From JBGSQR01 sp964509295 (GTDB taxonomy: Bacteria > Desulfobacterota > Desulfuromonadia > Geobacterales > Pseudopelobacteraceae): a DNA stretch of 64,000 bases. The position numbers were made by a program, and so were the translations under genes. Below are positions 8,151-16,665 of the stretch, piece by piece (position 1 is the stretch's first letter; each line of letters starts with the position of its first letter). Under the pieces are notes generated by a model that saw nothing but the letters and a program-made list of their open reading frames with translations, had not been told where the DNA came from and made no database searches. Where the stretch lies: the NCBI GenBank assembly GCA_964509295.1, contig CAZDWS010000003.1, positions 1-64,000 on the forward strand, written 5' to 3'.

Positions 8151-9169
8151 TGCTTGTTCTTGCTATTGAAACATCATGTGATGAAACAGCTGCTGCAGTT
8201 GTCAGGGATGGCAGGGAGATACTGTCATCCGTTGTTTCGTCTCAGGTTGCCATTCATGCCGAATATGGCGGTGTAGTGCCGGAAATAGCTTCCCGCAAAC
8301 ACCTGGAGATGATCTCTCCCGTCATAAGTCAGGCTCTCAGCGAGGCCGGAGTTTCGCTGGATGAAATTCAGGGTATAGCAGTAACCCGCGGCCCCGGTCT
8401 TTCCGGGGCGTTGCTGGTTGGTCTGTCTGCTGCCAAGGCCATAGCCTTTGCCAGAAATATCCCCTGGGTTGGTGTGCATCATATTGAAGGACACCTGTTT
8501 GCACCATTTCTGGAACAGCCGGTGGAGTTTCCGTTTCTGGCCCTGGTTGTTTCCGGAGGCCATACCCATTTGTATCAGGTGGATGGTTTTGGCTGTTACA
8601 AGACACTGGGCAGAACGATTGACGATGCCGCAGGTGAGGCCTTTGACAAGTCGGCCAAGATCATGGGATTGGAATATCCGGGCGGATTCAGAATTGACGC
8701 CATGGCAAGCGAGGGGAACTGCAAGGCCGTTCAGTTGCCGCGTCCTTTATTGCATGACGGAAGCCTGAACTTCAGTTTCAGCGGTCTAAAAACAGCGGTT
8801 ATGCAGCATCTGAAAAAACATCCGGTTACACTTCCCAGTCAGGAAGCCAATGACCTGTGCGCCTCATTTCAGGAGGCGGTCTGCGATGTAATTATTGCCA
8901 AAACAACAGCTGCTTTAAAACAGTCAGGTGCAGTACGCCTTGTGGTTGCCGGTGGTGTCGCCTGTAACAGCGGACTTCGTAGCAGGCTGAAAGTAATGGC
9001 GGAAAAGCTTGGCATTGATCTTCATATTCCTGATCGTTCTTTGTGCGGAGATAACGCCGCCATGCTGGCCGTACCGGGCAATTATTATCTTGAACAGGGG
9101 CTGTTCTCTCCGCAAACCCTTGATGTTACAGCAACCTGGGAGATGGACAGGATAAGGGAATCATTATAA
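8150..9169 (+). CDS. tsaD: tRNA N6-threonylcarbamoyladenosine transferase subunit TsaD
   Basis: TsaD transfers the threonylcarbamoyl group onto A37 of ANN-decoding tRNAs, with TsaB and TsaE. The protein has 339 residues, the usual bacterial length. It begins with the conserved LAIETSCDETAAA, and the metal-binding pair is H111 and H115 in HHIEGH. The ASKHA-fold ATP motifs VVSGGHTH, DDAAGEAFDK and VVAGGVACN follow. Stop-start overlaps join it to the PhoH gene before and rsmA after, which makes a tight translation and RNA-modification operon. The start is fixed by the TAATG overlap. Confidence 0.97.
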   Translation: MLVLAIETSCDETAAAVVRDGREILSSVVSSQVAIHAEYGGVVPEIASRKHLEMISPVISQALSEAGVSLDEIQGIAVTRGPGLSGALLVGLSAAKAIAFARNIPWVGVHHIEGHLFAPFLEQPVEFPFLALVVSGGHTHLYQVDGFGCYKTLGRTIDDAAGEAFDKSAKIMGLEYPGGFRIDAMASEGNCKAVQLPRPLLHDGSLNFSFSGLKTAVMQHLKKHPVTLPSQEANDLCASFQEAVCDVIIAKTTAALKQSGAVRLVVAGGVACNSGLRSRLKVMAEKLGIDLHIPDRSLCGDNAAMLAVPGNYYLEQGLFSPQTLDVTATWEMDRIRESL

Positions 9170-9978
9170 TGAGCAGTTTACGTCGTCCTCTCAAATCACT
9201 TGGGCAGAATTTTCTCGTTGATCGCAATATTATAGACAAAATTATTGATAGCGCCAGGCTTGTTCCTGAAGATAGCGTACTGGAAATTGGTCCGGGCAGG
9301 GGGGCTCTGACTGAGATCATGGCCAAAAAGGTCGGCAGGTTGCAGCTTGTTGAATATGACCATGCCTTGGCCGCCATATTGAAAGAGACATACATTGCTG
9401 ATCCCAGGGTTTCCATAGTTGATGCGGATATACTGGCAGTTGATCTGCCGGCACTTTTGGGTAGTCAGCAGACAGCCTGGAAAGTTGTTGCCAATCTTCC
9501 ATACAATATTTCCACCCAGGTATTGTTCAAGCTGATGGATGTGCGCAACTCGGTTTCACGAATGGTGCTGATGCTTCAGAGAGAGGTTGCAGAACGTCTA
9601 ACCGCAGCCCCTGACTGTTCTGACTATGGCGTGACTACTGTTTTGCTCGGCTTGTGGTACGACATGCGGATTGAGTTTATTGTTTCGCCCGGTTGTTTTC
9701 ATCCACGCCCAAAAGTTGATTCAGCTGTAATCAGTTTCGTACCACTGGCAGAACCAAGGGCACAGGTAGGCAGTGAGGATATCTTTCGGAGAATTGTCAA
9801 GGCGGCTTTTGCCATGCGCCGCAAGACATTGTCCAATTGTCTTAAGAGAGCCGAATTGGTGGATTCAGAGCAACTTACCACAATTCTGGAAGAATGTGGC
9901 ATAGATGGCAAAAGACGTGGTGAAACGCTTACTCTGGAAGAGTTTGCCACTCTTTCAAGACGTTTCTCAATTGCATAA
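9169..9978 (+). CDS. rsmA: 16S rRNA dimethyladenosine transferase RsmA (KsgA)
   Basis: RsmA dimethylates the two adjacent adenosines in helix 45 of 16S rRNA during late assembly of the small subunit. The 269-residue protein starts with RPLKSLGQNFLVD, has the SAM-binding motif LEIGPGRGALTE and the catalytic NLPYNIS motif, and ends with the usual helical domain. The ATG overlaps the stop of tsaD (TAATG). It is the last gene of the block that starts at 5667 or 6834, with no gene for 250 bases downstream. Confidence 0.97.
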   Translation: MSSLRRPLKSLGQNFLVDRNIIDKIIDSARLVPEDSVLEIGPGRGALTEIMAKKVGRLQLVEYDHALAAILKETYIADPRVSIVDADILAVDLPALLGSQQTAWKVVANLPYNISTQVLFKLMDVRNSVSRMVLMLQREVAERLTAAPDCSDYGVTTVLLGLWYDMRIEFIVSPGCFHPRPKVDSAVISFVPLAEPRAQVGSEDIFRRIVKAAFAMRRKTLSNCLKRAELVDSEQLTTILEECGIDGKRRGETLTLEEFATLSRRFSIA

Positions 9979-10010
9979 CATTTAACCTAAAAACGGTAAT
10001 TCATCTCGCG

Positions 10011-10158
10011 CGAAGACGCAACCAGAAGTAGGTGCCTCTAGGCAAGACGCAAAGAAAGTCAACTACACATAAACAATAATTAATTCATCAAACAGATGAA
10101 TTGTTTATTTTTTGATAGGTTTTAGGTTTTCTTAGCGTTCTTGGCGGCTTTGCGTGAT
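10011..10158. repeat. candidate dispersed intergenic repeat
   Basis: The region is built of short motifs in both orientations. GACGCAA occurs at 10015-10021 and 10046-10052, and TTTGCGT at 10149-10155 next to GGCGGC. Between them is a perfect 8-bp hairpin (10082-10089 with 10095-10102). The look is that of the ACGCAAAG-type intergenic repeats I associate with Geobacter-like genomes, but only one copy is in this window, so dispersion cannot be shown here. Confidence 0.4.
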
Positions 10159-10178
10159 CAACTGCTTTTTCCAGGTTT

Positions 10179-10203
10179 AAAACCGCCTTGAGCGGTTTTT
10201 TTG
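10179..10203 (+). terminator. intrinsic terminator upstream of rmuC
   Basis: AAAACCGC at 10179-10186 and GCGGTTTT at 10192-10199 form a perfect 8-bp stem with a 5-base loop, followed by more T residues. It should stop transcription coming from the tsaD-rsmA operon. It lies only about 30 bases before the rmuC start, so rmuC would need a promoter within or after it, or read-through. Confidence 0.75.
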
Positions 10204-10234
10204 ATCTAATTTGATGTGATAACAGAAGGTGAAT

Positions 10235-11575
10235 ATGACTTCTCAAATGTTTTATATCATATTGTTTCTGGGTGTATTTTCTTCACTTATATCAATATTT
10301 ATCCTGTTACGGATTTCCCGTACCAAGACAGACCCCCGCATTGAAAATCTTGAGCGTATACTGGAGAGACAGGAACGTATTTTTCGTGAGGAAATTGCAC
10401 GCAGCAGGGAGGAATCTCAATTATCAGCCCGCCATGGTCGTGAAGAGATTTCAACAGCTGTTACCACATTGGGTGATTCACTGTTAAAGCGGATGAGCGA
10501 AATTGCGGTGCTTCAGAAAAACCAGCTGGATATTTTTGCCGATCAGCTGAAAAACATGACCTCCAGCAATGAGGTCAGAATGGATAAACTGAGAGAAACA
10601 GTGGAAGAGCGACTGCGCCTTATTCAGGAGGATAATGCCCGTAAACTCGAACAGATGCGGGCAACAGTTGATGAAAAGCTTCATGATACTCTGGAGCGCC
10701 GACTGGGCGAATCATTCAAGTTGGTCAGTGAGAGACTGGAATCTGTGCAGAAAGGCTTAGGGGAAATGCAGACCCTGGCCAGCGGAGTTGGTGACCTGAA
10801 AAAGGTTCTTACTAACGTGAAAACGCGAGGTACTTTTGGCGAAATACAGCTTGGCAGTCTGCTGGAGCAGATTCTGGCGCCAGGCCAGTATGAAAGTAAT
10901 GTGGAAACCCGCTCCGGTAGTGGCCAACGGGTGGAATTCGCCCTTAAGCTGCCAGGACGGGACGGAACAGCCGAAGGAATGGTCTGGCTGCCGCTGGATG
11001 CAAAGTTTCCTCAGGAAGATTATCTGCGACTGGTAGAGGCCCAGGAGCTGGGTGATGTACTTGCTGCAGCCGAGGCCTATAAACAGCTGGACCGGGCTGT
11101 CCGGGAGATGGCTAAAAATATCCGCGATAAATATCTTGATCCACCAAATACGACCGATTTTGGCGTCATGTTCCTGCCGACGGAAGGACTTTATGCCGAG
11201 GTTCTGAGACGACCCGGGTTGTTTGAAATTCTTCAGCGCGATTACAAGGTGGTTCTGACCGGACCCACAACTCTGGCGGCGCTTTTGAACAGTCTGCAGA
11301 TGGGATTCAGGACACTGGCGATTGAAAGACGCTCTTCTGAAGTCTGGAATATGCTTGGCGCGGTGCGTACTGAATTTGCCAAATTCGGTGTGGTATTGGA
11401 TAAGACCCGCAAGAAGATACAGGAAGCCGGTAATCATATTGACCAGGCAGCCACGCGCAGTCGCGTTATTGAGCGTAAATTGCGAGATGTACAGGGGTTG
11501 CCTCAAGGGGAAGCGGAAGCGCTGCTTGAAACCGGTCTGGTTGATCAGGAAGAAGAGAAAAGCGAAGAGTTGTAG
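10235..11575 (+). CDS. rmuC: RmuC family DNA recombination protein
   Basis: RmuC limits genome rearrangement at inverted repeats, probably through a nuclease-like fold. The protein has 446 residues: a transmembrane helix at about 3-25, a long coiled coil at about 30-190, then the conserved RmuC core with TRGTFGEIQL and the stretch from about 240 to 390 containing LPLDAKFP and TTDFGVMFLPTE. A GTG six bases earlier is in frame, but AGAAGG would then touch the start, so the ATG at 10235 with a 6-base spacing is preferred. It stands alone between the terminator at 10179 and the T6SS island. Confidence 0.9.
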   Translation: MTSQMFYIILFLGVFSSLISIFILLRISRTKTDPRIENLERILERQERIFREEIARSREESQLSARHGREEISTAVTTLGDSLLKRMSEIAVLQKNQLDIFADQLKNMTSSNEVRMDKLRETVEERLRLIQEDNARKLEQMRATVDEKLHDTLERRLGESFKLVSERLESVQKGLGEMQTLASGVGDLKKVLTNVKTRGTFGEIQLGSLLEQILAPGQYESNVETRSGSGQRVEFALKLPGRDGTAEGMVWLPLDAKFPQEDYLRLVEAQELGDVLAAAEAYKQLDRAVREMAKNIRDKYLDPPNTTDFGVMFLPTEGLYAEVLRRPGLFEILQRDYKVVLTGPTTLAALLNSLQMGFRTLAIERRSSEVWNMLGAVRTEFAKFGVVLDKTRKKIQEAGNHIDQAATRSRVIERKLRDVQGLPQGEAEALLETGLVDQEEEKSEEL

Positions 11576-11821
11576 TTGAGTGGGTCCCACAGGCCCGCCT
11601 TTATAAATTAGTATCTGTTGCATCATGACAATGCCTGTATTCTTCTAAATGTTAAAACCGGTTGGCATATCATTTCAGATCTTTTGTGCCCCCAAATTCT
11701 AAATACTGCCATTTCAGTATTCTCACCAGAATAACTTCAAAGCTGCTAACACTCTTTCATTAAGTCTTTTAAAAAACCACACCAGTTTAGTGAGTTTAAT
11801 ATAATTATAAATTTATATTAC

Positions 11822-11859
11822 TTGACATTAATATTCAAATGATTTATTGCGTATGTCAA
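11822..11859 (+). promoter_or_regulatory. possible promoter/operator with inverted TTGACAT arms
   Basis: TTGACAT at 11822-11828 and ATGTCAA at 11853-11859 are perfect 7-bp inverted arms 24 bases apart. The left arm also reads as a -35 box (TTGACA). A -10 candidate 17 bases on is weak (TATTGC). It is about 200 bases upstream of the first T6SS gene. Confidence 0.35.
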
Positions 11860-11872
11860 AATGCTTAATTCA

Positions 11873-11904
11873 TCAATATCGGGTAGCTGTATAACCGATA
11901 TTGA
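11873..11904. promoter_or_regulatory. perfect 10-bp inverted repeat, possible operator
   Basis: TCAATATCGG at 11873-11882 is mirrored by CCGATATTGA at 11895-11904 with a 12-base spacer. No T-run follows, so an operator for a dimeric regulator is more likely than a terminator. It sits between the possible -35 box and the start at 12060. Confidence 0.4.
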
Positions 11905-12059
11905 GCCATATAAATTTTCGCCAGATTTCACGCAATGCTCTTCGTACTCATCAGGTGAAATCCGGTAACCATATTAAAACAGCAAGTACGACCAATCGAA
12001 CTTATGGTGGTGGGGAAGTAAAAGGGCGATCAGTAAATAACATTAAGGACACCATCTGA

Positions 12060-15000
12060 ATGCTAAACACTTTTTTCCTAAATGATTTGGCTACATTCAG
12101 GAAGTTTGCAGCGGCGTTTTTCCATGCCAATCCTTCCCAGGCCCCATTTCTGGATAAACCATCCACCGACCCTGACGTAGAGCGAATTCTTGAGGCAATA
12201 ATTTACAGGAATTCAATGCTCTACAGGTTAAAAGACGAGAGCCTGCCTGAATTGGTCAATGACCTGACACGTCTTGTATTGCCGCACTTCTCAAAAATAA
12301 TTCCAGGCTGCACCATTCTAGCTTTTATCCCAACAAAAGGATGCACTGAAACAACCCGGATACGATCCGGCGCGGTTGTAGAAACCTCCGAGATAGATGG
12401 GCCCGCTTGCCGGTTTACCATAAAAAGTGATCTGGAAATTCATCCGCTTCAATTGACTGACGCCCAATACATAAAGCAACCGGGCCGCAGCGAAAACACG
12501 ATCCGTCTTTCATTCTCACTGATCGGCACAACCCTTAACCGCTGGAAACCAAAGGGACTTCGTATCTTTCTTAGTGGTGATCATTCCACCGCCTGTGAAC
12601 TGTACCGACTTCTCCATAGTAATGTGTCACGCATCATTTTAACCCCGTTTCAAGGTGGGACCACAATCGAGCTTTCGCCAGAACATCTTAAACCAGCAGG
12701 CTTTGACGACAATGAAGCGCTTTTGCCTTATCCATCAAACTCTTTCCCCGGTTATCGCCTGTTGATGGAATATTTCAACATCCCGGACAACTTTCTGTTT
12801 TTTACACTGACGGGCTGGGATAAATTCCTTGATTGCGGAGAAGGTTCAAGTTTTACGATTGACTTTGAATTAAGCGATACTCCCGCAGCCATTTTGAAAA
12901 TAAGACCGGACAACTTTGTTATAAACAGCTGCGTTGCGGTCAATATATTCAAGATCATGGCCGATCCGATAACAATCACGCACCGTAAGGAAAAGTACCA
13001 CCTGCGTTGCGCAGGTTCGAATCCGGACCATTACAATATACTGTCGGTTGACAGCGTGACAGGCTACCAACGCAAAACACACCGGCAGCGCAGCTATCTG
13101 CCTTTCAATTTGTTTGCGGACGATTCCACCGCCCCAATCTACAACATCACCCAGGAAAAGTCACATCACGGTCCGGGCATGGAGACCACTTTAAGTGTTG
13201 TCTATCCCAAGGACATGCCTGAAGCAGGTTCAGAGACATTATCAATCGACCTGACCGCCAGCAATGGCATCCTGACTGAATCCATCCATATTGGCGATGT
13301 CCGTATTCCCGTATCAGGCATACCGGATTCAGTCATCTTTCGCAATATTAGCCCTGTAACACACAGCCTGATTCCGCCGACAGGCATTGACCGCCTTGCT
13401 TTGTTCAACACCCGGATAATTCTGAATCAACTGCCGCAAAATGCGGATAATCTGAAAATGCAACTCAAACAGCTGTTCTACAGCGACCAGCGCTCCGGCT
13501 CCGCAATGGAGGCCAATCTCAAGCGGATCGATGGCATTGAATCTATGACCATCACTCCAGCTGAGAAGTATGTAGCAGGTCTTTTGATGAAAGGAAGCCT
13601 GGTCAACATCAAAATCAGCCAGGATAACTTTACCGGGCACGGCGACCTGTATCTGTTCTGCTGTATTCTTGATAATTTTCTAGGCCAATACGCGGCGACC
13701 AACAGCTTCACACAGCTTGCCATCAACGAAACGAAACGGGGTGCAATCAGCCAATGGCCCATGCGGCTCGGCAATTGCAATAATAAGACCCTGGCTTTCA
13801 CACCCGGAACATTTCCGGTAACAGGCGAATCATACAATCTGCAGATCACTACCGATGAACCCCTGTCCGAACCTGACAACATTGCCGCCCTGATGGACGA
13901 TCTGATTGCCAATGGCCATGAATTCGGATTCTATTCCGCCATGCAGCTTGCACGCATAGCCGTGACAAGTAACAACACAGGGGAAGAGAAGTCGGAAACC
14001 ACCTGGCTGGATCGGGTGCGGGTTATCGGTGACTTGTCTTTTGGTTTCCCGACATCGGACATAAAAGCGGTCAAACAACTAGCGCATAACCTCATCCAGA
14101 TCACAGCCAGCTTCAGTAGTCTTTACGGGACTTCCAGTCCTCTTCCCTCTTTTTACACCACCGATCTCTTTGAAGAAGCATCAGAAGACAGCTCAGTCAG
14201 CCGTGACTTTCTGGATATTTACAACCGCCCATGGTTTGCCTTGCTGTATCTGATCTGGTGCAGCCGCCATTTGCTCATAAAAATAGCCGATGAAAAAAAT
14301 CCGTCTTGTCTGCAAAAACTGTATAGCCTGATCGGGATGGCCGAAATACAACTACGCCACAGCGTCCCGGACAGTTTGTCCTATTTGCGCTACTCGGGAA
14401 TCATCAACCAGGCCAACAGCACAGCATCCGGCTTGCAGACCATACTCAGGGATTCATTCGGAATTGACTGCATAACCGTGGAACAGTGCGTACAGCGCAA
14501 AGTGCCAATCCCCAGAGATCAGCAATGGCAGCTGGGGAACGGCATGAGGCTGGGAATGGACATGGTTATCGGCAGTGAAATCAGCTGCCGCACCGGTAAA
14601 TTCCGCATCCATATAGGCCCCCTCAAAAAGAAGCTGCATGACTCCTTTCTGCCAACAGGCTCAAACCACACAAAACTGATCCGAATAATCAGAATGTGTG
14701 AAAGAAGTCCTTTGCAATACGACCTTAAGCTGACACTGGCCTCAGGAGAAGCAAAACCCATAAAGCTCGGCGATCCGGACGGGAACGGTCTGGGATGGGG
14801 TACCATATTATTCAGCGGTTTTACCTGCGGAGAAGTCTCCTCCATCTACCAGCTTTCCGAATGGCCCCTGGAACCGCTGCCTGAACCGGAAGAGTCCAAC
14901 AGCGAGCCGGACGAACCCAGGACACTGATGGATTATTATCAGAAAGCAAGAAGCGACCTGGATGACAACTTTAATGACTTTTTAGTGGACCACGACAAAG

Positions 15001-16646
15001 TTTCAACAATGGTCAGCGGCCATGTGGCCGACCCATCCATAGAGCGGCTTACACAGGGTGCAGCCTTAAGCAACGGCCTGGTAAAACAGAACATGGACGA
15101 TGACATACCGGAAGTCATGCACGACATCATGGACAACATTCACCCCAACAGCCTGCGACCATCTCCGGCAACCACAACTATCATATTTACCCCAAAGGCC
15201 AGCTGCACCGGGCCGCAGATAATACCGGCAGGCACACTGCTTAAATCAGTCCCTGTGGATGGAGTTGAATGCCTGTTTACCACCAGCTATCCGGTGGAGA
15301 TTTTACCGCTTTCCATCATGGATGTTGCTTTCACACAGTTACCCGGAAAAGACCGGGCAATCACCATCAGCCTGCAACTGTTTAATATGCGGTTGACTGA
15401 CCTGAAGCTGAACAAGCTGCGCCTGTCTCTGATCGGAGAACGTGATAATGCGTTGAACCTCAATCTTGTGTTGTTGCGTTATGTGAAGAGGGTCGTAATT
15501 AAGGCCGGGGGCCGGGAAAGTACGCTGGCTGTAAGTTGCCTGAAAGCTGTTGGATTTGAGGATACAGATCTCCTGTTCCCGACAACGGCTGTCTCTGGCA
15601 ACATCCAGATGCTGCAGGAGTACTTTAATCAGCCGGACAGGTTTTTGTTTATTGATCTGTTGCTGGATACCTGGCGCGGACATGGGGACGGAACAGAGTT
15701 TGAGATAAGCTTTGAACTGGAAAGCAAGTTGCCGGTTGAGATTCATAAGGTCAGCAAGGCGGATTTTGCACTGTTTGGGACGCCGGCGGTGAATTTGTTT
15801 AAGCATCAAGCGGAGCCGATAAACTTAGAAGACTACGCAGACAGTTATCCAGTTGTACCGATTGAAAAAACACCAGGAAATGTTGCTGTATATTCTGTTG
15901 AAAACGTGTTTGGAATCGCCCGTGGAAGGGCAGAGGATATTAAGTTTGAACCAAATAGGCTGTTTAATAGTAATTATTACATTCAAACGCCTGTTTATTC
16001 TTTAACTAGAATCAAGTCACCTATGCATCACACATTTGATATGTTCATTTCAATCAAAGAGCCGAAAAATAATGACTACAAACCGGCAATACTTCTTTCT
16101 ATTAATCTCTTGTGTACAAACGGGCCTGCACTCGAAAAACTCAATGTTGGTGACATTAGCGTTAAAACCGACAGCTCACCCAAGTTTGCAGAATATTATA
16201 ATTGCAAACCGGTCACGCGATCTAAATTCGTCAACATGGGAAACAATGCATTCTGGCGGCTGTATTCCATCTGTAATCTTAATTTGTCACTACTTAATAT
16301 CCAGAGTTTGAGGGCGGTACTGGAGACAGTATCACGGGCTTATATAAACGACTACATAACTGCCAAGCTCAACACAAAACAGATTCAGGGTATTGTTGAT
16401 TTTCAGATCAAGGCCACAGACAGGTTTGTGGGCATGATAATGGCTCGAGGATGGGAAATCAGGATTAGACTCAATCGAGAAGCCTACAGTTCACTTGGCG
16501 ACCTGTATCTGTTTGGTGCGTTGTTGGATAATTTATTAAGAGGATTTGTGAGTCAATCGTGTTTTACAAAGACAACAATTGAGGTTGTTCAAACCGATTT
16601 AAAGTATGAATGGCCTGCGAAGATGGAGCGAAGGGTTTTGCTCTAA
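12060..16646 (+). CDS. tssF/tssG: TssF-TssG-TssF triple fusion, T6SS baseplate wedge protein
   Basis: This single uninterrupted frame of 1528 residues holds three baseplate modules. Residues 1 to about 590 are TssF: a DPDVERIL helix, a run ending LPHFSKIIPG, and a C-terminal segment GDLYLFCCILDNFLGQYA. About 612-945 is TssG: FYSAMQLARI, DLSFGFPTSDI, LYGTSSPLPSFY and DFLDIYNRPWF. After an acidic, Pro-rich linker (EPLPEPEESNSEPDEP), about 957-1528 is a second TssF whose landmarks align with the first (MDYYQKA, DPSIERLT, IPEVMHDI, GDLYLFGALLDNLLRGF). Normal TssF and TssG are separate proteins of about 600 and 330 residues. Known baseplate wedges contain two TssF and one TssG, so the fusion matches that ratio. 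AAGGA lies about 10 bases before the ATG. No TssE, TssK, sheath or membrane genes are nearby. Confidence 0.88.
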   Translation: MLNTFFLNDLATFRKFAAAFFHANPSQAPFLDKPSTDPDVERILEAIIYRNSMLYRLKDESLPELVNDLTRLVLPHFSKIIPGCTILAFIPTKGCTETTRIRSGAVVETSEIDGPACRFTIKSDLEIHPLQLTDAQYIKQPGRSENTIRLSFSLIGTTLNRWKPKGLRIFLSGDHSTACELYRLLHSNVSRIILTPFQGGTTIELSPEHLKPAGFDDNEALLPYPSNSFPGYRLLMEYFNIPDNFLFFTLTGWDKFLDCGEGSSFTIDFELSDTPAAILKIRPDNFVINSCVAVNIFKIMADPITITHRKEKYHLRCAGSNPDHYNILSVDSVTGYQRKTHRQRSYLPFNLFADDSTAPIYNITQEKSHHGPGMETTLSVVYPKDMPEAGSETLSIDLTASNGILTESIHIGDVRIPVSGIPDSVIFRNISPVTHSLIPPTGIDRLALFNTRIILNQLPQNADNLKMQLKQLFYSDQRSGSAMEANLKRIDGIESMTITPAEKYVAGLLMKGSLVNIKISQDNFTGHGDLYLFCCILDNFLGQYAATNSFTQLAINETKRGAISQWPMRLGNCNNKTLAFTPGTFPVTGESYNLQITTDEPLSEPDNIAALMDDLIANGHEFGFYSAMQLARIAVTSNNTGEEKSETTWLDRVRVIGDLSFGFPTSDIKAVKQLAHNLIQITASFSSLYGTSSPLPSFYTTDLFEEASEDSSVSRDFLDIYNRPWFALLYLIWCSRHLLIKIADEKNPSCLQKLYSLIGMAEIQLRHSVPDSLSYLRYSGIINQANSTASGLQTILRDSFGIDCITVEQCVQRKVPIPRDQQWQLGNGMRLGMDMVIGSEISCRTGKFRIHIGPLKKKLHDSFLPTGSNHTKLIRIIRMCERSPLQYDLKLTLASGEAKPIKLGDPDGNGLGWGTILFSGFTCGEVSSIYQLSEWPLEPLPEPEESNSEPDEPRTLMDYYQKARSDLDDNFNDFLVDHDKVSTMVSGHVADPSIERLTQGAALSNGLVKQNMDDDIPEVMHDIMDNIHPNSLRPSPATTTIIFTPKASCTGPQIIPAGTLLKSVPVDGVECLFTTSYPVEILPLSIMDVAFTQLPGKDRAITISLQLFNMRLTDLKLNKLRLSLIGERDNALNLNLVLLRYVKRVVIKAGGRESTLAVSCLKAVGFEDTDLLFPTTAVSGNIQMLQEYFNQPDRFLFIDLLLDTWRGHGDGTEFEISFELESKLPVEIHKVSKADFALFGTPAVNLFKHQAEPINLEDYADSYPVVPIEKTPGNVAVYSVENVFGIARGRAEDIKFEPNRLFNSNYYIQTPVYSLTRIKSPMHHTFDMFISIKEPKNNDYKPAILLSINLLCTNGPALEKLNVGDISVKTDSSPKFAEYYNCKPVTRSKFVNMGNNAFWRLYSICNLNLSLLNIQSLRAVLETVSRAYINDYITAKLNTKQIQGIVDFQIKATDRFVGMIMARGWEIRIRLNREAYSSLGDLYLFGALLDNLLRGFVSQSCFTKTTIEVVQTDLKYEWPAKMERRVLL

Positions 16647-16665
16647 AATACAAAAGGATATTAAT

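Larger units (their letters stand above)
11576..12059. other. 484-base intergenic region before the T6SS island
   Basis: No gene is seen. The region is AT-rich in its middle part and holds two inverted repeats listed separately (11822-11859 and 11873-11904). It probably contains the promoter and control region of the island and may be the left boundary of acquired DNA. No tRNA or direct-repeat attachment site was recognised. Confidence 0.5.

Noticed and set aside
10757..11626. minus-strand frame of 289 codons opposite rmuC
   Set aside because: The plus-strand frame is a clear RmuC protein. The minus frame has no recognisable domain and is a codon-bias shadow.
13893..13895. an internal start for the TssG module at M612
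   Set aside because: There is an ATG at a fitting place but no purine-rich site before it.
12060..16646. that the TssF-TssG-TssF fusion is caused by missed stops or a frameshift
   Set aside because: The frame is continuous for 1528 codons, with module-length spacing and a linker between modules, and no shadow frame carries the domain motifs. A sequencing error that removes two separate stop-start junctions without damage is unlikely, although reads were not seen.
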